In this document: piece after piece, positions 16,541 through 24,889 of the stretch
Numbering within the stretch: position 1 is the stretch's first letter
Layout: every line of letters starts with the position of its first letter
DNA from: Galbitalea sp036271795
Lineage (GTDB): Bacteria; Actinomycetota; Actinomycetes; Actinomycetales; Microbacteriaceae
NCBI GenBank assembly: GCA_036271795.1
Contig: DATAZY010000039.1
Coordinates: 50,336-114,335, forward strand
Length of the DNA stretch: 64,000 nucleotides
Direction of reading: 5' to 3'
Position numbers and translations under genes: made by a program
Notes under the pieces: model-generated
What the model saw: only the letters and a program-made list of their open reading frames with translations
Database searches by the model: none
Told to the model about the DNA's origin: nothing

Positions 16541-17926
16541 CTACGCGCCGACGAGTTGCCCGGAGAGGTATGACGTCAGGCGGTCGAGGGATACCCGCTC
16601 CTGACTCATGGTGTCGCGCTCGCGGATGGTGACCGCGTTGTCCTCGAGCGAATCGAAATCGACCGTGACGCAGAATGGCGTACCGATTTCGTCCTGGCGA
16701 CGATAGCGGCGACCAATTGCGCCTGCATCGTCGAACTCGATGTTCCACAGATTGCGCAGGTTGTCGGCCACCGTCTTCGCGAGCGGCGACAGCTGCTCAT
16801 TCCGAGAAAGCGGGAACACCGCGACCTTAACCGGCGCGAGACGTCGATCAAGCCGGAGAACGGTGCGGGTGTCGACACCGCCCTTGGTGTTGGGCGCCTC
16901 ATCCTCGGCGTAGGCCTCGATCAGGAACGCCATCAGCGCGCGGGTCAATCCGAATGACGGCTCGATGACGTAAGGGACATACCGCTCCCCCGTCGCCTGG
17001 TCGAAATACCGAAGGTCGTTGCCCGATTCGCGGATGTGGTTGGACAGGTCAAAGTCGGTGCGATTCGCGACTCCCATCAATTCGCCCCACTCGCCGCTGG
17101 CGAATCCGAAGCGATATTCGATATCGGCGGTCGCAGTCGAATAGTGGGCCCGATCGCCATCGGGAACATCGAACCGGCGCAGGTTGGCCGGATCGAGTCC
17201 CAGGTCGGTAAACCACGCCACGCTTGCCGCGATCCAGTGCTCGTACCACTCCGGCGCCTCGGCGGGGGGCGTGAAGTACTCGATCTCCATCTGTTCAAAC
17301 TCACGCGTGCGGAAGATGAAGTTGCCCGGCGTGATCTCGTTGCGGAACGCCTTGCCGACCTGGCCGATACCGAATGGGGGTTTCTGGCGGGATGTCGTAA
17401 CGACCGTCGAAAAGTCGACGAAGATGCCCTGAGCAGTCTCCGGCCGCAGGTAGTGCAGCCCCTCCTCGTCATCCACCGGACCAAGGAACGTTTTCATCAG
17501 GCCGGAGAAGTTCTGCGGTTCGGTCCATTGCCCGCGCGTTCCGCAGTTGGGGCACACGATGTCGGCCAGTCCGTTCTCCGGAGCACGGCCCTTCTTGGCC
17601 TCGAACGCCTCGACCAGGTGGTCGGCACGGAAGCGGCGATGACAGTGCAGGCATTCGATGAGCGGGTCACTGAAAGTAGCAACATGGCCGGACGCCTGCC
17701 ACACCTTGGTCGGCAGGATGATCGAGCTGTCGAGACCTACCATGTCGGCGCGGCCGCGTACGAATGTCTGCCACCACTGGCGCTTGATGTTTTCCTTCAG
17801 TTCGACCCCCAGGGGTCCGTAATCCCAGGCGGAGCGTGTGCCACCGTAGATTTCACCGGCCTGGAAAACGAAGCCTCGCCGCTTGGCGAGGGCGATGACG
17901 GCGTCGAGGGGATTTGGCGTTGCCAC
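16541..17926 (-). CDS. glyS: glycyl-tRNA synthetase (single-chain, alpha2 type)
   Basis: 461 residues, the length of the eukaryal/actinobacterial type glycine-tRNA ligase. Class II motif 1 region precedes GGTRSAWDYGPLGVELK at the N-terminus; a zinc-like knuckle CLHCHRRF...CPNCGTRG is inserted at about 95-140; motif 2 reads FRNEITPGNFIFRTREFEQMEIEYF; motif 3 is PSFGLTRALMAFL. An anticodon-binding domain ends the protein. It charges tRNA-Gly. GTG start at 17926 with TGGAG upstream. No T-box leader was seen. Confidence 0.96.
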   Translation of the reverse strand: MATPNPLDAVIALAKRRGFVFQAGEIYGGTRSAWDYGPLGVELKENIKRQWWQTFVRGRADMVGLDSSIILPTKVWQASGHVATFSDPLIECLHCHRRFRADHLVEAFEAKKGRAPENGLADIVCPNCGTRGQWTEPQNFSGLMKTFLGPVDDEEGLHYLRPETAQGIFVDFSTVVTTSRQKPPFGIGQVGKAFRNEITPGNFIFRTREFEQMEIEYFTPPAEAPEWYEHWIAASVAWFTDLGLDPANLRRFDVPDGDRAHYSTATADIEYRFGFASGEWGELMGVANRTDFDLSNHIRESGNDLRYFDQATGERYVPYVIEPSFGLTRALMAFLIEAYAEDEAPNTKGGVDTRTVLRLDRRLAPVKVAVFPLSRNEQLSPLAKTVADNLRNLWNIEFDDAGAIGRRYRRQDEIGTPFCVTVDFDSLEDNAVTIRERDTMSQERVSLDRLTSYLSGQLVGA

Positions 17927-17983
17927 GAGTTACTCCAGTGTTTCGTACCGAGCTGGATGGCCGGTCGAGGGTGAGCCCCAAGC

Positions 17984-18223
17984 CTAGCGGGACTCGTGAG
18001 CGGCAGGCTCGCTCGGTGGATCGTCGCGAAGTTCCCAGGGGATTTCGCCGGTCAATGTGACGTCTTCCGCCGGCGGCGTGCCGAAGGCGATGGGCGCGGG
18101 CGCGTACCCGGGAATACGTATGACGCCGCCCAGATAGGACATGGGCGGTTCCTCGACGTCGTCGCCGAGTTCATCGCCCCGCCCGAATACGATCCCGTGT
18201 TCGCGCGGTTCTTTCTCGGTCAT
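17984..18223 (-). CDS. small acidic hypothetical protein
   Basis: 79 residues, rich in Glu, Asp and Pro, with a central segment MSYLGGVIRIPGYAPAPIAFGTPPAED and no membrane helix or known motif. It starts 23 bases after the aminotransferase-like gene and lies before glyS on the same strand. The ribosome binding site is weak. I do not recognise it; the composition is plausible for a genuine soluble protein but a spurious call cannot be excluded. Confidence 0.5.
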   Translation of the reverse strand: MTEKEPREHGIVFGRGDELGDDVEEPPMSYLGGVIRIPGYAPAPIAFGTPPAEDVTLTGEIPWELRDDPPSEPAAHESR

Positions 18224-18246
18224 CCGCCCAGCGTACCGGGCGAGAA

Positions 18247-19314
18247 TCAGCCGCGCAGGGCCGCGAGAACTGCGGCGACATCCGCCTCGGTGTTCCAGAG
18301 GTGGAAGGATGCGCGCAGCCGCCCAGCGCGCCCGGACGCACGAATGCCCGCGGAGATCAGTTTGGCGAGTTCCGTCTTGTCCGGGTCCGCCCAGGTAACG
18401 ATGGCCTGATGCTGCTGCGGGATGCCAAGGGCGTCACAGAGCTGGTCCCCGAGTCCGGACGCGTACTTCCAGACGGCCGGAATGTCCAGGCTCGCGAACA
18501 GCGCGATCGCCTGCTCCGCGCCGACCCAGGCCTGCCAGGCCGGCGAAACGTCGAACTGGCGAGCGTCGAGCGCGAGGTGCATCGATGGTCCGTAGCAGGA
18601 CTGCCAGACATCGTCGCCCGCATACCAGCCGGCCTGCATAGGCGTGAGCAGCTCCTGCATCCCGAGCGAGACGGTGAGGAATGCCACACCGCGCGGCGAA
18701 CACAGCCACTTGTAGGTGTGGCAGACGGTCGCGTCCCATTTGGTGGCTTCGATGGGCAGCACGCCGGCCGCCTGGGTCACGTCGCAGAAGGTCAGGGCAC
18801 CGTGGCGCGCCGCGGACTCCGCGATTGCCTCAGCGTCGGCCACCGTCCCGGTGGCGGATTGGACCATCGAGAACGAGACGAGCCAGGTGTCGTCCGTGAT
18901 TGAATCGGCAAGCGCGGCGAGCGGCACTGATCGCACCCGGATGTCCGGTCGCTGCATGAACGGGAAGACGATTGAGGAGAAATCCCCTTCGACGCACAAC
19001 ACCTCGGCTCCCACCGGCACGGCAGCGGCGACGAGCGCGGCGAATACAGAGGTCTGCGACCCCGCCGCAACTCGCGAGACGTCGATTCCGACGAGGCGCG
19101 CGTATGACGCCCGCGTTCTCGAAATGATCGGGTCATAACCCTGGGGGTCGCGGTCGGCACGGAACCATGCATCGAGGTCGGCACGCATCGCCTCGACCGC
19201 TGCGCGCGGCGGAATGCCGATGGATGCGACAGCCAGATACCCACTCGCGTCGCCGAAATTCGCGGCCGCCGCAGCGATCGACGCGGGCACGGAGAGAGTG
19301 GCAGCACTTGTCAT
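18247..19314 (-). CDS. class V aminotransferase-fold PLP enzyme
   Basis: 355 residues from ATG 19314. Fold-type I PLP features: AAGSQTSVFAALVAA (cofactor phosphate loop), TFCDVTQAAGVLPIEATKWDATVCHTYKWLCSPRGVAFL with the Schiff-base Lys in TYKWL, and a small C-terminal domain ending ASFHLWNTEADV. It belongs with cysteine-desulfurase/kynureninase-like enzymes; the exact reaction is not evident. No catalytic Cys loop of IscS type is seen. It is divergently transcribed from a LysR regulator 81 bases away, the usual arrangement of a regulator and its target. Confidence 0.85.
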   Translation of the reverse strand: MTSAATLSVPASIAAAAANFGDASGYLAVASIGIPPRAAVEAMRADLDAWFRADRDPQGYDPIISRTRASYARLVGIDVSRVAAGSQTSVFAALVAAAVPVGAEVLCVEGDFSSIVFPFMQRPDIRVRSVPLAALADSITDDTWLVSFSMVQSATGTVADAEAIAESAARHGALTFCDVTQAAGVLPIEATKWDATVCHTYKWLCSPRGVAFLTVSLGMQELLTPMQAGWYAGDDVWQSCYGPSMHLALDARQFDVSPAWQAWVGAEQAIALFASLDIPAVWKYASGLGDQLCDALGIPQQHQAIVTWADPDKTELAKLISAGIRASGRAGRLRASFHLWNTEADVAAVLAALRG

Positions 19315-19359
19315 GCTCTCAGCATCGCCGCCCGCGACCCATCCGACAAGGGCAGGCTT

Positions 19360-19389
19360 TTGATGCAATCAATAACGTCGCATTATAAT
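19360..19389 (+). promoter_or_regulatory. promoter of LysR gene, leaderless
   Basis: TTGATG (19360-19365), an 18-base spacer and a consensus TATAAT (19384-19389). The -10 ends six bases before the ATG at 19396. The box sits in the palindrome ATTATAAT, and GCAAT/ATTGC arms flank the element, so the divergent gene's promoter and the LysR site probably overlap here. Confidence 0.65.
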
Positions 19390-19395
19390 TGCGTC

Positions 19396-20337
19396 ATGGA
19401 TACCGACCTCGACCTGCACTCGATTCGCATCGTGCGGGCGATTGCCGAAACGGGCACGATCACGGGCGCCGCGCGCGAGCTGGGTTTCAGTCAGCCGGCA
19501 ATTAGCCAGCACCTCCAGCGCACGGAGGCCCGGCTTGGGGTTCCGCTCGTCATCCGCGCGGGTCGCAGCATCCGCTTGACCGAGGCCGGGCAACTCCTCG
19601 CGCGGCATGCCGTAGCGATCTCCTCGGCAATGGATGCGGCAGCGGGCGACCTGGCAGAACTTGCCGGCGTGCGCACCGGAACCGCGCGGATCGCCGCGTT
19701 CCCAACCGCGTCGTCGACGATCATCCCACGGCTTCTTCGCACAATGGCGGAGCGGCATTCCGGAATCGCTGTCACCTATGTCGAGGCCGAACCCCCCGAA
19801 GCGCTGACGATGCTCCGCGAGGGCTCCATCGATCTCGCGATCACCTTCAGCTACCCCGGCGACCGTGCCGACCCGCATCGCGATATTGCCGCGGGGCTGA
19901 GCCTCACCCCGCTGTTCACGGAGGAGGTCGTCCTCGCGCTCCCCCAGGACCATCCACAGGCCGCCCTCCATGACATCGATGTCCGCCTTCTGGACCGCGA
20001 GCGCTGGATCGCCGGATGCCCGCTCTGTCGGGGCCACCTCCTGACGGTCTGCGAGTCCGCGGGTTTCGATCCCGTGATCGATCACGAGACCGACAACGCC
20101 GTCGCAGTGCTCCACCTCGTGGCTAGCGGAATTGGCGTCGCCCTGCTCCCGCGTCTTGCGCTCGCGACGGCGACGGTTCCGGCCGGCGCCGCGATTCGCG
20201 CGACCTCCCCCGGCACGACTCGCAGTATCCAGCTGGTACGTCATGCAGACGCGACGCGAGTGCCCAGCCTCGCGGTCACGATTGCCGCGGTTCGGGCGAT
20301 CGTGGGAGACGACTGGGGCCTGACGCGAGCCAGCTGA
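19396..20337 (+). CDS. LysR-family transcriptional regulator
   Basis: 313 residues. The winged helix-turn-helix is at about residues 5-65 (IRIVRAIAETGTITGAARELGFSQPAISQHLQRTEARLGVPLVIR), followed by the linker helix and a periplasmic-binding-like effector domain (TARIAAFPTASSTIIPRLL..., FDPVIDHETDNAVAVLHLVASGIGVALLPRLAL). It should sense a small molecule and control the divergent PLP-enzyme gene and itself. The start at ATG 19396 follows a perfect TATAAT by six bases, so the mRNA is likely leaderless. Confidence 0.92.
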   Translation: MDTDLDLHSIRIVRAIAETGTITGAARELGFSQPAISQHLQRTEARLGVPLVIRAGRSIRLTEAGQLLARHAVAISSAMDAAAGDLAELAGVRTGTARIAAFPTASSTIIPRLLRTMAERHSGIAVTYVEAEPPEALTMLREGSIDLAITFSYPGDRADPHRDIAAGLSLTPLFTEEVVLALPQDHPQAALHDIDVRLLDRERWIAGCPLCRGHLLTVCESAGFDPVIDHETDNAVAVLHLVASGIGVALLPRLALATATVPAGAAIRATSPGTTRSIQLVRHADATRVPSLAVTIAAVRAIVGDDWGLTRAS

Positions 20338-20344
20338 TCGATTC

Positions 20345-21169
20345 CTAGCTGCGGACTACCGTCCACTGGTAGCCAGACCAGGACACCGAAATGGGTGCCA
20401 TTGCACCGGTGGTTCGATCCCCGTTGTAGAACAGCACCGTCTGCAGTCGCGCATCTTTTGGCGCCGGGGTCGCGACGACGCTTTCCGTTGTAACAAATCC
20501 CGTCTCCTTCGCGAGGAATGCTGAGCCGTCGGCTTCCGTCGCCCCATTCCCCATCACGGCTGCCGCTTCCGTCGGGCTGTCATCCAAGAGAACCTGGCGC
20601 AGCGCGGTGATGTAACCATTGAGCGACGACGAATCCTTCGCCGGGTCGTTAGCGAGCACCCCCGCTGGAAGAATCGACGAAGCGGCTGCAACATCCGTGC
20701 CGCCGAAGGTCGAGACGAATTGCAGGCCGAGTGGTCCGCTGAAGTGCACCGTGATCGACGTCAGATACGAGATCTTGTTCGCGGCCGGTTGCACGGCAAA
20801 ACCGGTGAGCCGAAGGGCACCCCCGTCGATCTGGTACGGCGTGCGCTCGGCGTTCAACGCCCAATTGGGCAACGATCCGGAACTGACGTGGGCGCCGCTT
20901 TGCTCCCGCTCAAGGTAAACGGTCGGCGGATCGGACGAGTTGACGACGTTGGTCGTGATGCTCTGGATCGTGATCGGCCACGGCGCTGTGTTACGCAACC
21001 AGCCAACCTCCGCATAGACGGCGGCGCCTTTCGAGGACTGCAAAATCTCGGTGCCCGACCCACCAAAAGTCAGCCCCGTCGACGTGCCGAGGTACAGAAT
21101 GGCAAACCCACAGCCAAGCACGATCGCCGTGAAGATGATCGCAGTGGCCGTTCGTACTGCTCTACGCAT
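20345..21169 (-). CDS. membrane-anchored hypothetical protein
   Basis: 274 residues with a GGAAAA ribosome binding site. A short basic N-terminus and one hydrophobic helix (about 8-30, including VLGCGF) anchor a long exported beta-rich domain with many Ser, Thr and Gly residues and no recognised motif. The VLGC could be read as a lipobox, but hydrophobicity continues beyond it, so a signal anchor is more likely. It lies 17 bases after uppS in the recO-uppS transcription unit. Function is unknown; an envelope role is only suggested by location. Confidence 0.7.
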   Translation of the reverse strand: MRRAVRTATAIIFTAIVLGCGFAILYLGTSTGLTFGGSGTEILQSSKGAAVYAEVGWLRNTAPWPITIQSITTNVVNSSDPPTVYLEREQSGAHVSSGSLPNWALNAERTPYQIDGGALRLTGFAVQPAANKISYLTSITVHFSGPLGLQFVSTFGGTDVAAASSILPAGVLANDPAKDSSSLNGYITALRQVLLDDSPTEAAAVMGNGATEADGSAFLAKETGFVTTESVVATPAPKDARLQTVLFYNGDRTTGAMAPISVSWSGYQWTVVRS

Positions 21170-21186
21170 GCTTTTTCCGCCGGGTT

Positions 21187-21990
21187 CTACACGCTTGGAG
21201 CGTCGATTGCTCCGCCAAAACGACGATTCCTCGAAGCGTACAGGCTCACGGCTTCCCAAAGGCTAAGCCTCGTGAAGTCGGGCCAGAGCGTATCAAGGAA
21301 CACCATTTCGGCGTATGCACTCTGCCAGAGCATGAAATTGCTGGTTCTCTGCTCACCGGAGCTTCGCACAAAAAGGTCAACATCGGGCAGATCGGGAGCA
21401 TACAGGGCGCGCTGGATGCTCTTGTCTGTGATGCCGGACGGCGTCAGCCTGCCCGCCACAACCTCGGCCGCGAGCGCCCGCACGGCATCCGTGATCTCGG
21501 TTCTGCCGCCATAGTTGACGCACATCGTGAGCGTCAGTACATCGTTGTCGGCGGTGAGGCGTTCCGCGAATTGCAACTCCTTGATGACGGATGCCCACAG
21601 CCGCGGGCGACGCCCCGCCCAACGAACCCGCACACCCCAGTCGTTGAGCTGGTCACGGCGGCGGTGGAGGACATCCCGGTTGAACCCCATCAGGAAGCGA
21701 ACCTCCTCGGGCGATCGCTTCCAGTTCTCCGTCGAGAACGCGTACACGCTCAGATGCCGGACGCCGATTTGGATGGCGCCCGCGACGACATCCAGCAGGG
21801 ATGCTTCGCCCGCGCGGTGGCCCTCGATCCTGGCCAGGCCTCGGCTGTTCGCCCAGCGGCCGTTGCCATCCATGACGATCGCGACATGATCGGGAACGGC
21901 GCCGGGCGGGAGGTTGGGCGGATACTGTCCGGTCCAGTCGACTGGCTTGAAGTCGACGGCATCCCTGTGGGTCTTCCGTACCGGACTCAC
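21187..21990 (-). CDS. uppS: isoprenyl (undecaprenyl/decaprenyl) diphosphate synthase
   Basis: 267 residues from GTG 21990 (GTGA overlap with recO). Cis-prenyltransferase motifs are present in order: VAIVMDGNGRWA with the catalytic Asp, GHRAG, LSVYAFSTENWKRSPEEV, NYGGRTEIT, and DLFVRSSGEQRTSNFMLWQSAYAEM. The enzyme adds isopentenyl units in cis to make the lipid carrier for peptidoglycan and other envelope polymers. FVRSSGEQRTSNF differs slightly from the usual RTSGExRxSNF but retains the key Arg and Ser. Longer upstream starts read through recO and are rejected. Confidence 0.96.
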   Translation of the reverse strand: MSPVRKTHRDAVDFKPVDWTGQYPPNLPPGAVPDHVAIVMDGNGRWANSRGLARIEGHRAGEASLLDVVAGAIQIGVRHLSVYAFSTENWKRSPEEVRFLMGFNRDVLHRRRDQLNDWGVRVRWAGRRPRLWASVIKELQFAERLTADNDVLTLTMCVNYGGRTEITDAVRALAAEVVAGRLTPSGITDKSIQRALYAPDLPDVDLFVRSSGEQRTSNFMLWQSAYAEMVFLDTLWPDFTRLSLWEAVSLYASRNRRFGGAIDAPSV

Positions 21991-22739
21991 TGGCGAGCCC
22001 CCGCGACCCGGGGCGCCGTCCGATCGACATGTTGGAGCGAACGAAGCCCGCGCTCGAGGTGGAACTGCGTGTAGGCGGCGACCACACCGCTGGCCTGGCT
22101 GCGCTCCCGATCCGCTGCCGCCTCGACCGTGACCCAGTCGCCGGCGAGCAGTGCGGCAAGCAGATCGAGCGTGCGGGCATCCAGTCGCGGAGAACCGGGC
22201 GGCGCGACGGCGTCGGCGACCACCCCGCCGAGTTGGACGACAAATGCCGAGTGCGGGCCCGGGGCACCGGTCACCGCGCAATCGACAAAGCTGGGCGCCC
22301 AGCCGGCGATCGAGAGTGACCTGAGCAGAAAAGAGTCGAGGATGAGCCCGGGCGCATGCTCGCGGCGCGAGAGCGAACGCAACCCGCCGACCAGCAGGAG
22401 GTACTGCTGCAGGCTCCCGCTGTCATCCGTAATCTTGTCTGCCGTCTCGACCATGGCGTTGGCCGCGGTGTAGCTGCCGTAGTCGCCCGCGATGTCGGCG
22501 CCGTATGCGCCAAGCGACTCGGCCTGGGTGACGATGTCGAGCGTGCGTCCCTCGTAGAGCTGGACGTCGACGACCATGAACGGCTCCAGACGGGAGCCGA
22601 ACTTCGACGCCGTGCGCCGGACGCCCTTGGCGACGGCTCGAATCTTGCCGTGCTGCTTGCTCAGCATGGTGACGATGCGGTCGGCTTCACCCAGCTTGTG
22701 GGTGCGCAGCACAACGGCTTCGTCACGGTATAGAGGCAC
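21987..22739 (-). CDS. recO: DNA repair protein RecO
   Basis: 250 residues. The N-terminal OB fold (YRDEAVVLRTHKLGEADRIVTMLSKQHGKIRAVAKGVRR) and helical C-terminal domain (LRSLSRREHAPGLILDSFLLRSLSIAGWAPSF) are characteristic. RecO loads RecA with RecR in gap repair. The C-terminal zinc motif that usually holds four Cys is reduced: the region reads VDCAVTGAPGPHSAFVVQLGG with one Cys, so zinc binding is probably lost. Upstream of uppS with a 4-base overlap, a conserved actinobacterial pairing. Confidence 0.94.
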   Translation of the reverse strand: MPLYRDEAVVLRTHKLGEADRIVTMLSKQHGKIRAVAKGVRRTASKFGSRLEPFMVVDVQLYEGRTLDIVTQAESLGAYGADIAGDYGSYTAANAMVETADKITDDSGSLQQYLLLVGGLRSLSRREHAPGLILDSFLLRSLSIAGWAPSFVDCAVTGAPGPHSAFVVQLGGVVADAVAPPGSPRLDARTLDLLAALLAGDWVTVEAAADRERSQASGVVAAYTQFHLERGLRSLQHVDRTAPRVAGARQ

Positions 22740-22779
22740 CTACTTAGTATCTACGCAGCCCCTATGAACTTGCCTCCGC

Positions 22780-22817
22780 CGAGCGGATGACCTGCGATTG
22801 CGCAGGTCATCCGCTCG
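22780..22817 (-). terminator. terminator of leuA
   Basis: A 17-bp perfect stem, centred on GAGCGGATGACCTGCG and its complement, with the four-base loop ATTG, between the leuA stop and the recO start. No U-run. The rest of this 219-base gap holds only a distant inverted repeat, AATTCAGGA (22839-22847) and TCCTGAATT (22916-22924). Confidence 0.75.
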
Positions 22818-22958
22818 ACGTCGTGGCCTCGCTCTCACAATTCAGGAGATTCAGCCAAACCGGAGACAGCCCTCGGCGGAATGCCGCGACGCGGTCATGG
22901 GCGCGCAGCCAAATGTCCTGAATTTTGAACAATTTCAGGGCGAAACGACCGGCTCGAC

Positions 22959-24719
22959 CTAGACGGCGGCGAGCTCGAGGTCGTCGGATTCTGCACGCAC
23001 CGCCCGGTTGACGGCCGAGACGACGGCCTTCAGGGATGCCGTGGAGATGTCCGCATCGATGCCGACGCCCCAGATGGTCTTGCCGTTCACGCGCAGCTCG
23101 ACGTACGACGCCGCATACGCATCGCCGCCCGCGCTGAGCGTGTGTTCGCTGTAGTCGAAAAGCTCGATCTCCAGCCCGTGCTCGGCCATGATCGCGAGGA
23201 ATGCGGCGATCGGACCGTTGCCGCTCGCCGCCGTCTCCTCTACCTCGTCGCCGACACGCAGGTGAACCGTGAGGCTCGTCGAACCCGTCATGTCACTCGC
23301 GGTCCGCGTGGAGAGCAACTCGTAGCGCCCCCACTTGCTGTCGTCCTGCTTCGCGGGCAGGTACTCGTCCTTGAAAATCTCCCAGATCTCGTCGCTCGTG
23401 ACTTCACCGCCGTCGGCGTCGGTCTTCGCCTGAACGACGGCGCTGAACTCGATCTGCAGTTTGCGCGGCAGGTCGAGCGCGTGGTCGGTCTTCAGAAGAT
23501 ACGCGACACCGCCCTTGCCCGACTGCGAGTTGACCCGTACGACGGCCTCGTAACCGCGGCCGAGATCCTTCGGATCGACCGGCAGGTAGGGCACCGCCCA
23601 TTCGAGCTCGTCTACGGTGACTCCCTTGGCCGCCGCATCGACCGCCATCGCCTCGAAGCCCTTCTTGATCGCATCCTGGTGCGAACCGCTGAAGGCCGTG
23701 TAGACGAGGTCCCCAGCCCACGGGCTACGTTCGTGCACCTTGAGCTGGTTGCAGTATTCTGCGGTGCGACGGATCCCATCCAGGTCGCTGAAGTCGATCT
23801 GTGGGTCGATCCCCTGCGTGAACAAGTTGATTCCGAGCGCGACGAGGTCGACGTTGCCGGTGCGTTCACCGTTGCCGAACAGACAGCCCTCGATGCGGTC
23901 GGCGCCGGCCTGGTAGCCGAGCTCCGCGGACGCGATCGCGGTGCCGCGGTCGTTGTGCGGGTGCAGGCTCAGGATGACGTTCTCGCGATGGTTCAGGTGG
24001 CGGGACATCCACTCGATGGAGTCGGCGTAGACGTTCGGCGTCGCCATTTCGACGGTCGACGGAAGGTTGATGATCACCTTGTGCTCCGCGGTCGGTTCGA
24101 AGATCTCGAGCACCTGGTTGCAAATGTCCACGGCGAACTCGAGCTCGGTCCCGGTGTAACTTTCCGGCGAGTACTCGTAGTAGATGTCGGTGCCGGGAAC
24201 GAGCTTCTCCGCCACCCTGCAGAGGCGCGCGCCCTCCAGCGCAATGTCGATGATGCCCTGCCTGTCGGTGCGGAACACGACATCCCGTTGCAGGATGCTG
24301 GTGGAGTTGTACAGGTGCACGATCGCCTGTTTCGCGCCCTTGATCGACTCGTAGGTGCGGTTGATAAGCGCCTCGCGAGCCTGGGTCAGCACCTGGATGG
24401 TGACGTCGTCGGGGATCAGGTCTTCCTCAATCAGGGAGCGGACAAAATCGAAGTCCGTCTGGCTCGCGCTCGGAAAGCCCACTTCGATCTGCTTGTAGCC
24501 CATGCGAACGAGGAGATCGAACATGATCCGCTTGCGCTCGGGACTCATCGGGTCGATGAGCGCCTGGTTGCCGTCGCGAAGGTCGACGGCGCACCACATC
24601 GGAGCGGCGGTGATGTACTTCGACGGCCACGTGCGGTCGGGCAGATCGATGGCGAATTGTTCGTGATACGGACGGTACTTGTGCGTCGGCATTGCCGACG
24701 GCTTCTGAGTGTTTTTCAT
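22959..24719 (-). CDS. leuA: 2-isopropylmalate synthase
   Basis: 586 residues, matching the long actinobacterial LeuA class. The TIM barrel carries CAVDLRDGNQALIDPMSPERK (metal-binding Asp and the catalytic Arg-Asp pair) and the HxH metal ligands in LSLHPHNDRGT; GCLFGNGERTGNVDLV and the C-terminal LeuA allosteric domain (EHGLEIELFDYSEHTLSAGGDAYAASYVEL) follow. It condenses acetyl-CoA with 2-oxoisovalerate, the first committed step to leucine, and should be feedback-inhibited by leucine. Ribosome binding site GAAGGAAGAG. Its mRNA leader carries a leucine leader peptide and hairpin, so expression is also attenuated by leucine supply. Confidence 0.97.
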   Translation of the reverse strand: MKNTQKPSAMPTHKYRPYHEQFAIDLPDRTWPSKYITAAPMWCAVDLRDGNQALIDPMSPERKRIMFDLLVRMGYKQIEVGFPSASQTDFDFVRSLIEEDLIPDDVTIQVLTQAREALINRTYESIKGAKQAIVHLYNSTSILQRDVVFRTDRQGIIDIALEGARLCRVAEKLVPGTDIYYEYSPESYTGTELEFAVDICNQVLEIFEPTAEHKVIINLPSTVEMATPNVYADSIEWMSRHLNHRENVILSLHPHNDRGTAIASAELGYQAGADRIEGCLFGNGERTGNVDLVALGINLFTQGIDPQIDFSDLDGIRRTAEYCNQLKVHERSPWAGDLVYTAFSGSHQDAIKKGFEAMAVDAAAKGVTVDELEWAVPYLPVDPKDLGRGYEAVVRVNSQSGKGGVAYLLKTDHALDLPRKLQIEFSAVVQAKTDADGGEVTSDEIWEIFKDEYLPAKQDDSKWGRYELLSTRTASDMTGSTSLTVHLRVGDEVEETAASGNGPIAAFLAIMAEHGLEIELFDYSEHTLSAGGDAYAASYVELRVNGKTIWGVGIDADISTASLKAVVSAVNRAVRAESDDLELAAV

Positions 24720-24768
24720 CAGGTCTTACTCTTCCTTCAAGTCTTGGGTGGTCAGCCAATGGCAAACT

Positions 24769-24805
24769 CCGCGACGAGGGAGGCCTGGGTTAGGACTCGT
24801 CGCGG
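24769..24805 (-). promoter_or_regulatory. leuA attenuator hairpin
   Basis: CCGCGACGAG (minus strand, 24796-24805) pairs perfectly with CTCGTCGCGG (24769-24778) around a 17-base loop that contains the leader-peptide stop codon; AGTTTG follows the stem. The 5' arm begins right after the leucine codons, so a ribosome stalled there would cover it and block the hairpin, allowing leuA transcription. This is the logic of ribosome-mediated attenuation. Confidence 0.75.
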
Positions 24806-24834
24806 CAGCTAAGAAGGAGCAGACCGGAGAACAC
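24790..24834 (-). CDS. leucine leader peptide upstream of leuA
   Basis: A 14-residue open frame from GTG 24834 to TAA: VFSGLLLLSCRDES. Four successive leucine codons (CTG CTC CTT CTT) form the control region. Its last codons lie within the 5' arm of the attenuator hairpin. A TAGCCT -10 box six bases upstream implies a leaderless start, which explains the lack of a ribosome binding site. Leader peptides of this kind precede leuA in several actinobacteria. It is expected to sense charged leucyl-tRNA, not to act as a protein. Confidence 0.8.
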   Translation of the reverse strand: MFSGLLLLSCRDES

Positions 24835-24840
24835 GCTTTC

Positions 24841-24870
24841 AGGCTACCACCGACCCTCAGTGCTGTCGAA
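24841..24870 (-). promoter_or_regulatory. promoter of the leuA leader
   Basis: TTCGAC (24865-24870) and TAGCCT (24841-24846) on the minus strand, 18 bases apart. The -10 ends six bases before the leader-peptide GTG. Confidence 0.55.
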
Positions 24871-24889
24871 AATTCGGGATCTTGGGCAA

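Noticed and set aside
22839..22924. AATTCAGGA/TCCTGAATT inverted repeat in the leuA-recO gap
   Set aside because: Arms are 9 bp and 68 bases apart with no associated gene or promoter; recorded only as a weak structure.
23142..24812. 556-codon open frame opposite leuA
   Set aside because: Shadow of leuA; no plausible start signal or domain, and the minus-strand product is a full LeuA.
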